From JADJWR01 sp963847675 (lineage in GTDB: Bacteria; Pseudomonadota; Gammaproteobacteria; Burkholderiales; Burkholderiaceae_F), in contig CAWKAP010000003.1 in NCBI GenBank assembly GCA_963847675.1, positions 124,001 through 188,000 of the forward strand: DNA of 64,000 nucleotides, given 5' to 3'. The notes beneath the pieces are model-generated. The model was given only the letters and a program-made list of their open reading frames with translations, had not been told where the DNA came from and did no database searches. Positions 7,815 to 18,240 of the stretch are shown in pieces; within the stretch, counting starts at the first letter, position 1, and each line of letters opens with the position of its first letter. The translations under genes were made by a program, and so were the position numbers.

Positions 7815-9578
7815 TCATAGGTCTTCGCTGCCGAGCAGCATCTCGGTCAGCCCCCTGCCCGCCTTGACCATCGGCCAGACGTTCTCGGTCTGGTCGGTGA
7901 TGAAGTCGAGGAACACGAGCCGGTCCTTGAGCGTGGTGAACGCCTCGCGCAGCGCCGGTTCGACGTCGGCGGGTTTCTCGATGCGCATGCCGACGTGCCC
8001 GTAGCTCTCCGCCAGCTTGACGAAGTCGGGCAGCGCGTCCATGTACGAGTGCGAATAGCGGCTGCCGTAGTCGATCTGCTGCCACTGCCGCACCATGCCG
8101 AGGTAGCGGTTGTTGAGATTGACGATCTTCGGCGTCAGGTCGTACTGCTTGCAGGTGGAAAGCTCCTGGATGCACATCTGCACCGACGCCTCGCCGGTGA
8201 TCACCGCCACCTGCGCACCGGGGTTGGCCATCTGCACGCCCATCGCGTACGGCAGGCCGACGCCCATCGTGCCCAGCCCGCCGGAGTTGATCCAGCGGCG
8301 CGGCTTCTCGAAGCGGTAGTACTGCGCCGCCCACATCTGGTGCTGGCCGACGTCGGAGGTGACGAAGGCGTCGCCGCCGGTCACCTTCCACAGCGTCTCG
8401 ACCACGTGCTGCGGCTTGATCAGCGGGCTGGCGCGGTCGTATTTCAGGCAATCGCGCTTGCGCCATTCGTTGATGCGCTCCCACCAGACCTCGAGCGCGG
8501 CGGTGTTGGTGCGCGGCGGCGCGGCTTCGAGCTGCGCCAGCAGCTCGATCATCACCTCCTTGACGTCGCCGACGATCGGCACGTCGACGCGGACCCGCTT
8601 GGAGATCGACGACGGGTCGACGTCGATGTGGATGATCTTGCGCTGGTTCTGCGCGAAGTGCTTCGGGTTGCCGATCACGCGGTCGTCGAAGCGCGCGCCG
8701 ATGGCGAGCAGCACGTCGCAGTCCTGCATCGCCATGTTGGCTTCGTAGGTGCCGTGCATGCCAAGCATGCCGACGAAGCGCGGGTCGGAGGCCCTGACGC
8801 CGCCCAGCCCCATCAGGGTGTTGGTGCACGGGTAGCCGAGCATGTCGACCAGCCGGTTCAGCAGCTCGCTCGAATCGGACAGGATCACGCCGCCGCCGGC
8901 GTAGATCATCGGCCGCTCGGCGGCGGCGAGCAGCTGCATCGCCTTCCTGATCTGGCCCTGGTGACCCTTCAGCACCGGGTTGTACGAACGCATCGCCGGC
9001 TGGCGCGGGTAGTCGAACTTGCAGCGGGCGATGGTGACGTCCTTCGGGACGTCGACCAGCACCGGGCCGGGCCGGCCGCTGCGGGCGATGAAGAACGCCT
9101 TGGCGATCGTCGAGGCGAGATGCCGCACGTCCTTGACCAGGAAGTTGTGCTTGACGCACGGCCGCGTGATGCCGACCGTGTCGCACTCCTGGAAGGCGTC
9201 CTGGCCGATCGCGTGCGTGGGCACCTGGCCGCTGATGATCACCAGCGGGACCGAGTCCATGTACGCGGTGGCGATGCCGGTCACCGCGTTGGTCACGCCC
9301 GGGCCGCTGGTCACCAGCGCCACGCCGGTCTTCAGGCTCGAGCGCGAATACGCGTCGGCGGCGTGCACTGCCGCCTGCTCGTGCCGCACCAGGATGTGCT
9401 GGAACCGGTCCTGCTTGAAGATCTCGTCGTAGATGTAGAGGACCGCGCCGCCGGGATACCCGAAGACGTGTTCGACCCCCTCTTCCGCCAGGCACCGTAC
9501 GACGATCTCGGCGCCCGTGATCTGTTCAGTTTGCGATTCCGGCCGCGTGGCGGCGGTTTCCGCGCTGATGGACTGCAT
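7815..9578 (-). CDS. ilvB: Acetolactate synthase large (catalytic) subunit
   Basis: This ThDP/FAD enzyme makes acetolactate or acetohydroxybutyrate from pyruvate. The protein has 587 residues from ATG 9578, which is preceded by GAGAGGAG. Seen are the FGYPGGAVLYIYDE start of the Pyr domain, the catalytic Glu in VRHEQAAVHAADAY, and the ThDP-binding GEASVQMCIQELST near residue 480, where the common GDGS appears as GEAS. Longer in-frame extensions upstream lack conservation. It is the first gene of the ilvBNC operon and divergent from the sigma factor gene. Confidence 0.96.
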   Translation of the reverse strand: MQSISAETAATRPESQTEQITGAEIVVRCLAEEGVEHVFGYPGGAVLYIYDEIFKQDRFQHILVRHEQAAVHAADAYSRSSLKTGVALVTSGPGVTNAVTGIATAYMDSVPLVIISGQVPTHAIGQDAFQECDTVGITRPCVKHNFLVKDVRHLASTIAKAFFIARSGRPGPVLVDVPKDVTIARCKFDYPRQPAMRSYNPVLKGHQGQIRKAMQLLAAAERPMIYAGGGVILSDSSELLNRLVDMLGYPCTNTLMGLGGVRASDPRFVGMLGMHGTYEANMAMQDCDVLLAIGARFDDRVIGNPKHFAQNQRKIIHIDVDPSSISKRVRVDVPIVGDVKEVMIELLAQLEAAPPRTNTAALEVWWERINEWRKRDCLKYDRASPLIKPQHVVETLWKVTGGDAFVTSDVGQHQMWAAQYYRFEKPRRWINSGGLGTMGVGLPYAMGVQMANPGAQVAVITGEASVQMCIQELSTCKQYDLTPKIVNLNNRYLGMVRQWQQIDYGSRYSHSYMDALPDFVKLAESYGHVGMRIEKPADVEPALREAFTTLKDRLVFLDFITDQTENVWPMVKAGRGLTEMLLGSEDL

Positions 9579-9729
9579 GCTGCGACTCCTCTCAAGATCC
9601 ACAGGAGATTGATTGGATGCCGTTCCATGCCGGCTTGTGGCCGGCGGTGCGGCGAGCGCGTTTAGCGTGTTCGATGCAACGGGGTGGGCTGCTCCGGGGC
9701 TAAGGGCTTCTTGTCGTGCAAGAGCGCGG

Positions 9730-9758
9730 ACGATACTGCAGCGCATCAGAAACGGCAA
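9730..9758 (-). promoter_or_regulatory. Candidate ilvB promoter
   Basis: On minus, TTGCCG (9753-9758) and TATCGT (9730-9735) are 17 bp apart, giving an untranslated leader of about 145 nt before ilvB. A 6-bp GCCGGC hairpin lies at 9629-9645 within that leader. The hexamers match only four of six each, so this is tentative. Confidence 0.35.
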
Positions 9759-9860
9759 ACGATCGTCCCTTGGCGGGCCGGTTGCCGCCCTCTGATAGCA
9801 TGCCGCGCACTTCAGTTGACGGCACGCTGCCGGGCGCCGAGGCGCCGGCGGCCGCGGCCG

Positions 9861-10421
9861 ATGGCCACCCGAGAAGAGTTGTCCGAGTTCCTGGCCGGTG
9901 TCGAACGGCGCGCGTTCAAGCAGGCGGTGTTCGCAGTGCGCGACGAGTCGCACGCGCTCGACATCGTGCAGGACGCGATGCTGAAGATCGCCGAGCACTA
10001 CGGCGACCGCCCGGCAGCGGAGCTGCCGCTGCTGTTCACCCGGATCCTGCAGAACACGATCCACGACTTCTTCCGCCGCAGCAAGGTACGCTCGACCTGG
10101 GTGACGCTGTTCTCGGCGCTGAACCCGGCCGACGAGCCCGACGCCGATCCGCTCGAGACGCTCGACGCCGGCAGCGACGCCCGCGCCGAAAGCACCGAAA
10201 GCAGCTATCAGCGGGAGCAGATCGTGGCCGCCATCGAGGAGGAAGTCGCCAAGCTTCCGGCCCGTCAACGGGAGGCGTTCCTGCTTCGTTACTGGGAAGA
10301 GCTCGACACGGCTGAAACGGCCGCGGCGATGGGGTGCTCCGAGGGCAGCGTCAAGACCCACTGCTCGCGCGCGACCAACGCGCTCGCCAAGGCGCTCCGG
10401 GAGCGCGGCATAACGCTATGA
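9861..10421 (+). CDS. RNA polymerase sigma factor, ECF-like
   Basis: A 186-residue group IV sigma factor. Region 2 has DESHALDIVQDAMLKIAEHY and the RILQNTIHDFFRRSKVR stretch (about residues 30-75); an acidic linker follows, then region 4 with LPARQREAFLLRYWEELDTAETA and the helix-turn-helix MGCSEGSVKTHCSRATNALA. The ATG at 9861 is chosen because homology begins there; the upstream ribosome-binding site is weak. The stop overlaps the next start (ATGA), so it is coupled to the DUF3619 gene. The regulon is unknown. Confidence 0.85.
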   Translation: MATREELSEFLAGVERRAFKQAVFAVRDESHALDIVQDAMLKIAEHYGDRPAAELPLLFTRILQNTIHDFFRRSKVRSTWVTLFSALNPADEPDADPLETLDAGSDARAESTESSYQREQIVAAIEEEVAKLPARQREAFLLRYWEELDTAETAAAMGCSEGSVKTHCSRATNALAKALRERGITL

Positions 10422-10834
10422 ATGATCAGGACGAATTCGCCTTCCGGGTGCGACAGGCCCTCAACGAGGGCGCAGACCGGCTCGACTACCGTACCGTGCT
10501 CCGTCTCGAGCAGGCCCGCGGTGCGGCGCTCGCCCGGCAGCGTCGCACAGGTCCGGCCACGGTACGGCTGCGCGCGCTGCAACTGGCCACCGCGGGTGCG
10601 CCGCCGGCCGATGGCGGCCACGGGCTGTGGGGCTGGGTGCGCGGCGCCGGGTGGGTCGCCCCGCTGGTCGCGCTGGCGGTCGGCTTTGTGGCGATCAGCC
10701 AGTGGCAGCAGCAGCTCGAGATCGAACGCCTGGCCGCGCTGGACTTCGCGGTGCTGCTCGACGAGGCGCCGCTGGAGGCGTACGCCGACCGCAGCTTCGG
10801 CGTCCTGCTGCAGGACGAGCGCCAATCCCGCTGA
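10418..10834 (+). CDS. DUF3619 single-pass membrane protein
   Basis: The protein has 138 residues. An N-terminal soluble part starts MNDQDEFAFRVRQALNEGAD and contains several Arg-rich helices; one transmembrane segment follows at about residues 76-93 (WVAPLVALAVGFVAISQW), then a short acidic C-terminus (FAVLLDEAPLEAYAD). It overlaps the sigma factor gene by four bases. The topology (soluble N-terminus, one helix, short outside tail) and the coupling are those of many anti-sigma factors. No recognisable zinc-binding anti-sigma motif is present, so that role is inference. Confidence 0.75.
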   Translation: MNDQDEFAFRVRQALNEGADRLDYRTVLRLEQARGAALARQRRTGPATVRLRALQLATAGAPPADGGHGLWGWVRGAGWVAPLVALAVGFVAISQWQQQLEIERLAALDFAVLLDEAPLEAYADRSFGVLLQDERQSR

Positions 10835-10836
10835 TC

Positions 10837-11280
10837 GTGACCACGCGCCGCTTCATCGTCCTTGCCGCGGCCGGCGCAGCGATGCTGCTGCTCGGCAGCC
10901 GGGCCGCGGCCCAGTCCGGCGGGCCGACCTGGACCCAGCTCACGCCCCAGCAGCGCGAGGCGCTGGCGCCCCTCGCCGGCGAGTGGGCGGGGATGGCGGC
11001 GGACCGCAAGCTCAAGTGGCTCGACATCGCGTCCAAGTACCCGCGCATGTCGCCGGAGGGCAAGGCGCGCCTGCACGCACGGATGGCGGAGTTCTCGAAG
11101 CTGACGCCGGAACAGCGGCAGACCGCGCGCGAGAACTTCCAGCGCGCCTACGAACTGCCGCGCGAGAGCCGCGAGTCGGCCGTGCAGCAGTACCAGGCAC
11201 TGCCGGACGACAGGAAGAAGGAACTCGGCGAGCGCGGCCGCCCCAAGGACGCCACGAAGGCCGCGGAGCAGAAGAAGTGA
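10837..11280 (+). CDS. DUF3106 exported protein
   Basis: A 147-residue protein from GTG 10837, two bases after the DUF3619 stop. It has a signal peptide (about residues 1-25, ending SRAAAQ), then WTQLTPQQREALAPLAGEW and repeated short helices rich in L-x-P-E-Q/R-x-R, typical of DUF3106. The later segment LTPEQRQTARENF recalls periplasmic CpxP/Spy-like helical sensors. Third gene of the sigma factor operon. Confidence 0.8.
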   Translation: MTTRRFIVLAAAGAAMLLLGSRAAAQSGGPTWTQLTPQQREALAPLAGEWAGMAADRKLKWLDIASKYPRMSPEGKARLHARMAEFSKLTPEQRQTARENFQRAYELPRESRESAVQQYQALPDDRKKELGERGRPKDATKAAEQKK

Positions 11281-11333
11281 CCGGGCTCGCAGCGCCGGGG
11301 CGCGGCATCGCAGCCGCGTAGCCGCAGCCTCCC

Positions 11334-11852
11334 GTGTCCTCCACCTTGCGGGTCCGAACCTCCGACGCCGGCGAAAGCGCGCCGCCGGGCCTGCTGCTGC
11401 GCGTGGCCACGATGACCTACGAAGCGGTGCTGCTGTTCGGCCTCGTGTTCGTGGCGAGCTATGCGCTGCTGGCGCTGGCCGGATGGAGCTACCCGCTGTC
11501 CCCGTCGCGACGCTGGGTGCTGCAGGCGGTCCTGTTCGTGGTGGTCGGCGTGTACTTCGTTTACTGCTGGGTGCGTGCCGGGCAGACGCTGGCGATGAAA
11601 TCCTGGCGGCTGCGCGTGGTCGACCGCCATGGCGGCCACCTCACGCCCGCGCGCGCGGTGCTGCGCTACCTGCTGGCGTGGAGCCTGTTCGTGCCGGGGC
11701 TGGCGTTCGTCGCGCTCGCCGACGCCGGCACCGTTCCCAACCTGCTGGCATTCGCGGCCGGTCTGCTCGCGATGCTGGCGCTGGCGCGGCTCGATCGGCG
11801 CGGCCAGCTGCTGCACGACCGGATCCTCGGCTCGCGCGTCATCCGCGACTGA
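11334..11852 (+). CDS. RDD-family membrane protein
   Basis: A 172-residue RDD protein with GTG start. Hydrophobic segments lie at about residues 28-48, 57-78, 112-130 and 132-147. The RDD hallmarks are GLLLRVATMTYEAVLL near the N-terminus and the closing RLDRRGQLLHDRILGSRVI. The function is unknown; some RDD proteins act in ion transport. It follows the DUF3106 gene and its 3' end overlaps the convergent gene at 11839 by 14 bp. Confidence 0.8.
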   Translation: MSSTLRVRTSDAGESAPPGLLLRVATMTYEAVLLFGLVFVASYALLALAGWSYPLSPSRRWVLQAVLFVVVGVYFVYCWVRAGQTLAMKSWRLRVVDRHGGHLTPARAVLRYLLAWSLFVPGLAFVALADAGTVPNLLAFAAGLLAMLALARLDRRGQLLHDRILGSRVIRD

Positions 11853-12564
11853 GAAGCTCCGGTCGATCGAGCTCTTCGGTGCGGCCGGCGAACAGCGCCT
11901 CCATCAGCGCCGTTTCGCGGCTGCGGATCGTGCGCAGGAACTCACCGGCGCGGCCCATGGCACGGAACGCGTCGAAGCCGTTCTGCAGGAAGCGGTGCAG
12001 GTGTCCGAAGCCGGCCGCCTCCGCCGGCGCGCGCATCATGTGCAGCATGCCCGACAGCAGCGGAATCCGTGCCAGCTTCTCGAGGGTCTGGCCAATGCGC
12101 TCGACGGTGTCGATCTGCAGCTGGCGCTCGGCAACCGTGCCGGTCTCGCGGTAGGCGCGCGCATAGCCTTCGACATCGACCGGCAGGCGGATCGCACGGG
12201 CCAGGCGCGCGTCGAGCGACTCGGAGGTTTCGTCGAGCTCGACGGCCAGCGCCATCGTCTCCACGGCGCGCTCGGGCAGCATGCGCGCCAGCTTGGGCAC
12301 GACGCGCAGCGCCTCCTGGTCGCGCGCCTCGAAGTCCTTCGCGCCGTAGAGCTCGTCGAGGAAGAACTCGCAGGCCGGCCGATAGCGCGTCGAGCCGAGC
12401 AGGTCGGGATAGGTGCGCGCCAGCCGGCCCGCCTGCCAGTGCTTGACGGCCAGCCAGCGCTCGTTGACGGCCGCGTCGGTATGCAGCGCGCGGCGCAGTT
12501 CGATCACCCGCGCCAGACCCTCGGCAAGCCGCTCCTTGGGGCCGTTGCGTTCGGCGCCGGACAT
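11839..12564 (-). CDS. Conserved hypothetical protein, FFLEELYG-type
   Basis: The 241-residue protein is soluble, largely helical and acidic/arginine-rich, without signal peptide or membrane segments. The most striking stretch is FFLDELYGAKDFEARD at about residues 67-82, followed by LPERAVETMALAVELDE. I recognise it as a conserved proteobacterial hypothetical but know no function. It lies 21 bp downstream of the YejF-like ATPase gene in the same direction, so it may share its transcript. Confidence 0.7.
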   Translation of the reverse strand: MSGAERNGPKERLAEGLARVIELRRALHTDAAVNERWLAVKHWQAGRLARTYPDLLGSTRYRPACEFFLDELYGAKDFEARDQEALRVVPKLARMLPERAVETMALAVELDETSESLDARLARAIRLPVDVEGYARAYRETGTVAERQLQIDTVERIGQTLEKLARIPLLSGMLHMMRAPAEAAGFGHLHRFLQNGFDAFRAMGRAGEFLRTIRSRETALMEALFAGRTEELDRPELLSRG

Positions 12565-12585
12565 GCGCAGAAGATACCGCGCCGC

Positions 12586-14274
<1,689 letters not shown>

Positions 14275-14278
14275 CGGG

Positions 14279-15325
14279 TCAGCGCAGCTTCGGATCGAGC
14301 GCGTCGCGCAGCGCGTCGGTCAGCAGCGAGAACGCGGTCAGGAACACGGCCATGAACAGCGTCGCGGCGGCGAGCTGCCACCACTTTCCGATCACCAGCT
14401 CGGTCTGCGCCTCGGCGAGCATCGTGCCCCAGCTCACCATCTCGATCGGCACGCCGAGGCCGAGGAAAGACAGGATCACCTCGGACTTGATGAAGCCGAC
14501 CACCAGCAGCGACAGCTGCACCAGCACCACGTGGCTGATGTTGGGCAGGATGTGCACGAACATCCGCGAGGCGTGCGAGGCGCCGATCGCCTGCGCGGCG
14601 CGGACGTACTCGCGCGTGCCGTGCTTGATGTACTCGGCGCGCACCAGCCGGTAGATGCCGGTCCAGCCGGTCAGGCCGAGGATGTAGATGACCGTGTCGA
14701 TGCCGCGGCCGACCACCGCGGCGAAGGCGAAGATGAGCAGGATGCCGGGGATCGCCGTGAAGACGTTGTAGACCCATTCGAGCAGATCGTTGGCGCGGCC
14801 GCCGAAGTAGCCGCCCGTGGCGCCGAGCACGGTGCCGATGAAGGTGGCCAGCAGCGCGGCGAAGACGCCGACGAAGATCGAGATCTGCGCGCCCTTGACC
14901 GCCTTGGCCAGCACGTCGCGGCCCCAGCGGTCGCCGCCAAACGGCAGCGTCTCGGCGCGGCCCGGCGAGACGGTCTGGATCTCGGCCGCGCGCTTCTTCC
15001 ACTCGTCGTACTTCGGCGCGAGCGGATCGATGTCGCTGATGTCGACCGGCGGCCCCTTCGGCGCGCCCAGGTCGACGGCCTGCGCTTCGACGTTCGGGCG
15101 GTCGCCGAGGAACGCCGGGTTGGCGTAGGGCACGCCCTTTTCGAGCTGCCAGCCGCCGGCCACCAGCCCCGCCGTCGAAAGCAGGATCAGCACCATGAAG
15201 GCGGCGACCAGCACCAGGCACACCATGCCGATGCGGTCCTGCTTCAGCCGCGTCCAGGCCGCGGCCCAGACCCCCTGCGAGCGCTCGGCCGGCTCGACGG
15301 CGATGTCCTGCGCGACGGCCGCCAT
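14279..15325 (-). CDS. yejE: Peptide ABC transporter permease (YejE-like)
   Basis: A 348-residue inner-membrane permease of the DppC/OppC family. A first TM helix at about residues 33-56 is followed by a long periplasmic loop (to about residue 130), five further helices, and the EAA-type cytoplasmic loop EYVRAAQAIGASHASRMFVH. The periplasmic loop with PFGGDRWGRDVLAKAVKG is family-typical. The start codon directly abuts the stop of the YejB-like gene. Confidence 0.88.
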   Translation of the reverse strand: MAAVAQDIAVEPAERSQGVWAAAWTRLKQDRIGMVCLVLVAAFMVLILLSTAGLVAGGWQLEKGVPYANPAFLGDRPNVEAQAVDLGAPKGPPVDISDIDPLAPKYDEWKKRAAEIQTVSPGRAETLPFGGDRWGRDVLAKAVKGAQISIFVGVFAALLATFIGTVLGATGGYFGGRANDLLEWVYNVFTAIPGILLIFAFAAVVGRGIDTVIYILGLTGWTGIYRLVRAEYIKHGTREYVRAAQAIGASHASRMFVHILPNISHVVLVQLSLLVVGFIKSEVILSFLGLGVPIEMVSWGTMLAEAQTELVIGKWWQLAAATLFMAVFLTAFSLLTDALRDALDPKLR

Positions 15326-16264
15326 CTAGCGCAGCACCACGCGCGGATCGACGAACTTGTACAGCACGTCCGTCACCAGGTTGATGACCATGGTCAGCGC
15401 GGCGAGGTACACGGTGACCGCCTGGATCACCGGGTAGTCGCTGCGGTTGACCGCCAGGTAGATCTCGCGGCCGAGGCCGGGGATCGAGAAGAAGATCTCG
15501 ATCAGGAAGGCGCCGGCGAAGATGCCCGGCAGCAGCAGGGCGACGTAGGTCAGGATCGGGATCAGCGCGTTGCGCAGCACGTGCGTGAACATGATGCGCC
15601 GCTCGTCCAGCCCCTTGGCGCGCGCGGTGCGCACGTAGTCGTGGCCGATCTCGTCGAGGAAGAAGGTGCGGTACAGCCGCGTCTGCGGTGCCAGGCTCAC
15701 CATCGTGGCGAGGATGATCGGCAGCGGCGCGTAGGTGGTCAGGTTCTTCCAGAAGCTGTCGCTCCAGCCCTGCACCGGAAACCAGCCGAGCAGGAACGCG
15801 AAGACGTACTGGCCGACGATGATGTAGACGAGGAACGAGATCGACATCGCCAGCACGCAGATGATGACGATCGTGCGGTCGATCAGCGTGCCGCGGTAGT
15901 AGGCCACCGTCATCGCCAGCGGGATCGCCAGGCACACCTCGAGCACCAGGATCGGCACCATCACCGTCAGCGAGGCCGGCAGCCGCGAAGCGAAGATGCT
16001 CGACACCTGCTCGTTGGTCATCCAGCTCTTGCCGAAGTCGAACGACAGGATCTGCTTGACGAAGATCCACAGCTGCACCCACCACGGCTGGTCGAGCCCG
16101 AGCTGGCGGCGGATCGATTCGATCTGCTCCTGCGAGGCGACCTGGCCGGCGAGGATCTCCGCCGGATCGCCGCCGAAGAACTTGAACAGGAAGAAGATGA
16201 GCAGGATGACGCCGGCCAGTGTCGGCACCATCTGCCAGCTTCTGCGGATGACGTATGCGAGCAT
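15326..16264 (-). CDS. yejB: Peptide ABC transporter permease (YejB-like)
   Basis: A 312-residue permease of the DppB/OppB family: MLAYVIRRSWQMVPTLAGVI at the N-terminus, RQLGLDQPWWVQ, and the EAA loop DYVRTARAKGLDERRIMFTHVLRNAL. The start at ATG 16264 gives the standard N-terminus; longer frames upstream are not conserved. First gene of a permease-permease-ATPase operon, divergent from three binding-protein genes. Confidence 0.88.
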   Translation of the reverse strand: MLAYVIRRSWQMVPTLAGVILLIFFLFKFFGGDPAEILAGQVASQEQIESIRRQLGLDQPWWVQLWIFVKQILSFDFGKSWMTNEQVSSIFASRLPASLTVMVPILVLEVCLAIPLAMTVAYYRGTLIDRTIVIICVLAMSISFLVYIIVGQYVFAFLLGWFPVQGWSDSFWKNLTTYAPLPIILATMVSLAPQTRLYRTFFLDEIGHDYVRTARAKGLDERRIMFTHVLRNALIPILTYVALLLPGIFAGAFLIEIFFSIPGLGREIYLAVNRSDYPVIQAVTVYLAALTMVINLVTDVLYKFVDPRVVLR

Positions 16265-16415
16265 GCTGGGGCGCGACTGTACGGGGGGGCGCCGCCGCGG
16301 GCAAGTCGAACACCGCTGCGCAGGCCGCAGGCCGCTGGCCGACGGGGTCGGCACCGGGCGCCTCCGGCGCGGCACCTCCGTATCATCGCCGCGCCGCTCC
16401 TCGATGACCTCGTCC

Positions 16416-18209
16416 ATGACCGCAGTACTCCGCTTTGCCGTTGCCCTGCTCCTGCTCGCCGCAGCCGGCACCGCCGGCGCACAGGCGCAAAAGGTGCTGC
16501 GCTACGCGCTGGGCACACCGGTCTCCAGCCTCGACCCGGCCATGGTCTCCGACGTGCCGACCGTGGCGATGCTGTCGAACATCTTCGATCCGCCGTACAC
16601 CTACGATTACCTCGCGCGTCCGGCAAAGCTGAAACCCAACACCGCGGCCGCGTTGCCCGAGGTGAGCGCCGACGGCCGCACGCTGACGCTCCGCATCCGG
16701 CCCGGCATCCACTTCGCCGACGACCCGGTCTTCAAGGGCGCGAAGCGCGAGCTCACCGCCGCCGACTACGTCTACTCGATCAAGCGGCACTGGGACCCGA
16801 AGATCAAGTCGCCCAATCTCTACCTCGTCGCCGCCCGCATCAGGGGCATGGCCGCGCTGCGCACCGAGGCCGAGAAGACCGGCCGGTTCGACTACGACCG
16901 TGACGTCGAGGGCCTGCGCGCGCTGGACCGCTACACGCTGCGCATCGTGCTGAACGAACCGGCACCGAACTTCACCTACTTTCTCACCCTGTGCCCGCTG
17001 GCGTGCGCGGTGGCACGCGAGGTGGTCGAGGCCTACGGCGAGAAGCTCGCCGAGCATCCGGTCGGCACCAACGCCTTCCGCCTCACGAAGTACGCCCGCT
17101 CCTCGCGGATGGTCTTCGAGCGCAACCCGAACTTCCGCGAGCAGCGCTACGACGAACAGCCGCCGGCCGACGACCCTCAGGCGCAGCGCATCGCGGCGCG
17201 GCTCGCGGGGCGGTCGCTGCCCATGCTCGACCGTGTCGAGGTCTACATCGTCGAGGAAGCGCAGCCGCGCTGGCTGGCGTTCCTCAATGCCGAGCACGAC
17301 CTGATCGAGGTGGTGCCCGCCGAGTTCGTGCTGACCGCCGCGCCGAACGGCGAACTGGCCGGCAATCTGGTCCGCCGCGGCGTGCAGATCCATCGCGTAC
17401 CTGCGCTGTCCGTCTTCTTCACCTACTTCGGGATCAACGATCCGGTGGTCGGCGGCTACACGCCGGAGCGGGTCGCGCTGCGGCGGGCCATCGCGCTCGG
17501 CTACGACGTCGACGCGGCGATCCGCATCAACGCGCGCGGCCAGGCGATCGCGGCGCAGACCGTGCTGCCGCCGGGCGCCATCGGGTTCGACCCGAAGCTG
17601 AGGAGCCCGCTCGCCGAGTACGACCCGGCGCAGGCCAAGGCGCTGCTCGACACCTACGGCTACATCGACCGCGACGGCGACGGCTGGCGCGATCAGCCCG
17701 ACGGCTCGCCGCTGCGGCTGGTGATGGCCTCGGTGTCGAACCAGCTGGCGCGCAATGCCGACGAACTGTGGAAGAAGAGCATGAACGCGATCGGCATCCG
17801 CATCGACTTCCGGAAAGGCAAGTTCCAGGAACTGATCCGCGATTCGCGGGCCGGCAAGCTGATGATGTTCGGCTCCGGCTGGTCCGGTCCGATGCCGGAC
17901 GGCGAGTACTTCCTCGGCATCCTTTACGGGCCGAACGCGGGACAGTCCAACCAGTCGCGCTTCGACCTGCCCGAGTTCAACCGGCTGTTCGCGCGGGCTG
18001 CGCAGCTGCCCGACGGGCCCGAGCGCGAGGCGCTCTACAGAGAGATGAACCGCCTGCTCTTCGCCTACGCGCCGCTGCGGCCGACGGTCACGCCGATCGA
18101 GACTGCGCTGATGCAGCCACGCGTGGTCGGCTTCCGCAAGCACCCCGTGCTCCGCGGCTTCTGGAAGTACCTCGATGTCGACGACGGCGCGGTGGCAGGC
18201 CGGCACTGA
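16416..18209 (+). CDS. Extracellular solute-binding protein, family 5 (paralogue 1)
   Basis: A 597-residue SBP_bac_5 protein with a Sec signal peptide (about residues 1-25). The ligand-binding domain begins KVLRYALGTPVSSLDPAMV. It shares with its two neighbours the stretches FKGAKRELTAADYVYSIKR, HPVGTNAFRL, VVGGYTPERVALRRAIALGYD and GYIDRDGDGWRDQPDGSP. ATG 16404 is an alternative start four codons upstream. A TATCAT hexamer at 16381-16386 could be its -10. The gene is divergent from yejB-like and begins a row of three paralogues. Confidence 0.88.
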   Translation: MTAVLRFAVALLLLAAAGTAGAQAQKVLRYALGTPVSSLDPAMVSDVPTVAMLSNIFDPPYTYDYLARPAKLKPNTAAALPEVSADGRTLTLRIRPGIHFADDPVFKGAKRELTAADYVYSIKRHWDPKIKSPNLYLVAARIRGMAALRTEAEKTGRFDYDRDVEGLRALDRYTLRIVLNEPAPNFTYFLTLCPLACAVAREVVEAYGEKLAEHPVGTNAFRLTKYARSSRMVFERNPNFREQRYDEQPPADDPQAQRIAARLAGRSLPMLDRVEVYIVEEAQPRWLAFLNAEHDLIEVVPAEFVLTAAPNGELAGNLVRRGVQIHRVPALSVFFTYFGINDPVVGGYTPERVALRRAIALGYDVDAAIRINARGQAIAAQTVLPPGAIGFDPKLRSPLAEYDPAQAKALLDTYGYIDRDGDGWRDQPDGSPLRLVMASVSNQLARNADELWKKSMNAIGIRIDFRKGKFQELIRDSRAGKLMMFGSGWSGPMPDGEYFLGILYGPNAGQSNQSRFDLPEFNRLFARAAQLPDGPEREALYREMNRLLFAYAPLRPTVTPIETALMQPRVVGFRKHPVLRGFWKYLDVDDGAVAGRH

Positions 18210-18240
18210 CAGGACCGGAGCGGCGCGAGACACCGCAGCG

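Noticed and set aside
9578..9628. Possible ilv leader peptide (MERHPINLLWILRGVAA) before ilvB
   Set aside because: It has several Ile/Leu/Val codons but no stop before ilvB; it runs out of frame into ilvB for 98 codons and covers the ilvB ribosome-binding site. No terminator-like structure is attached.
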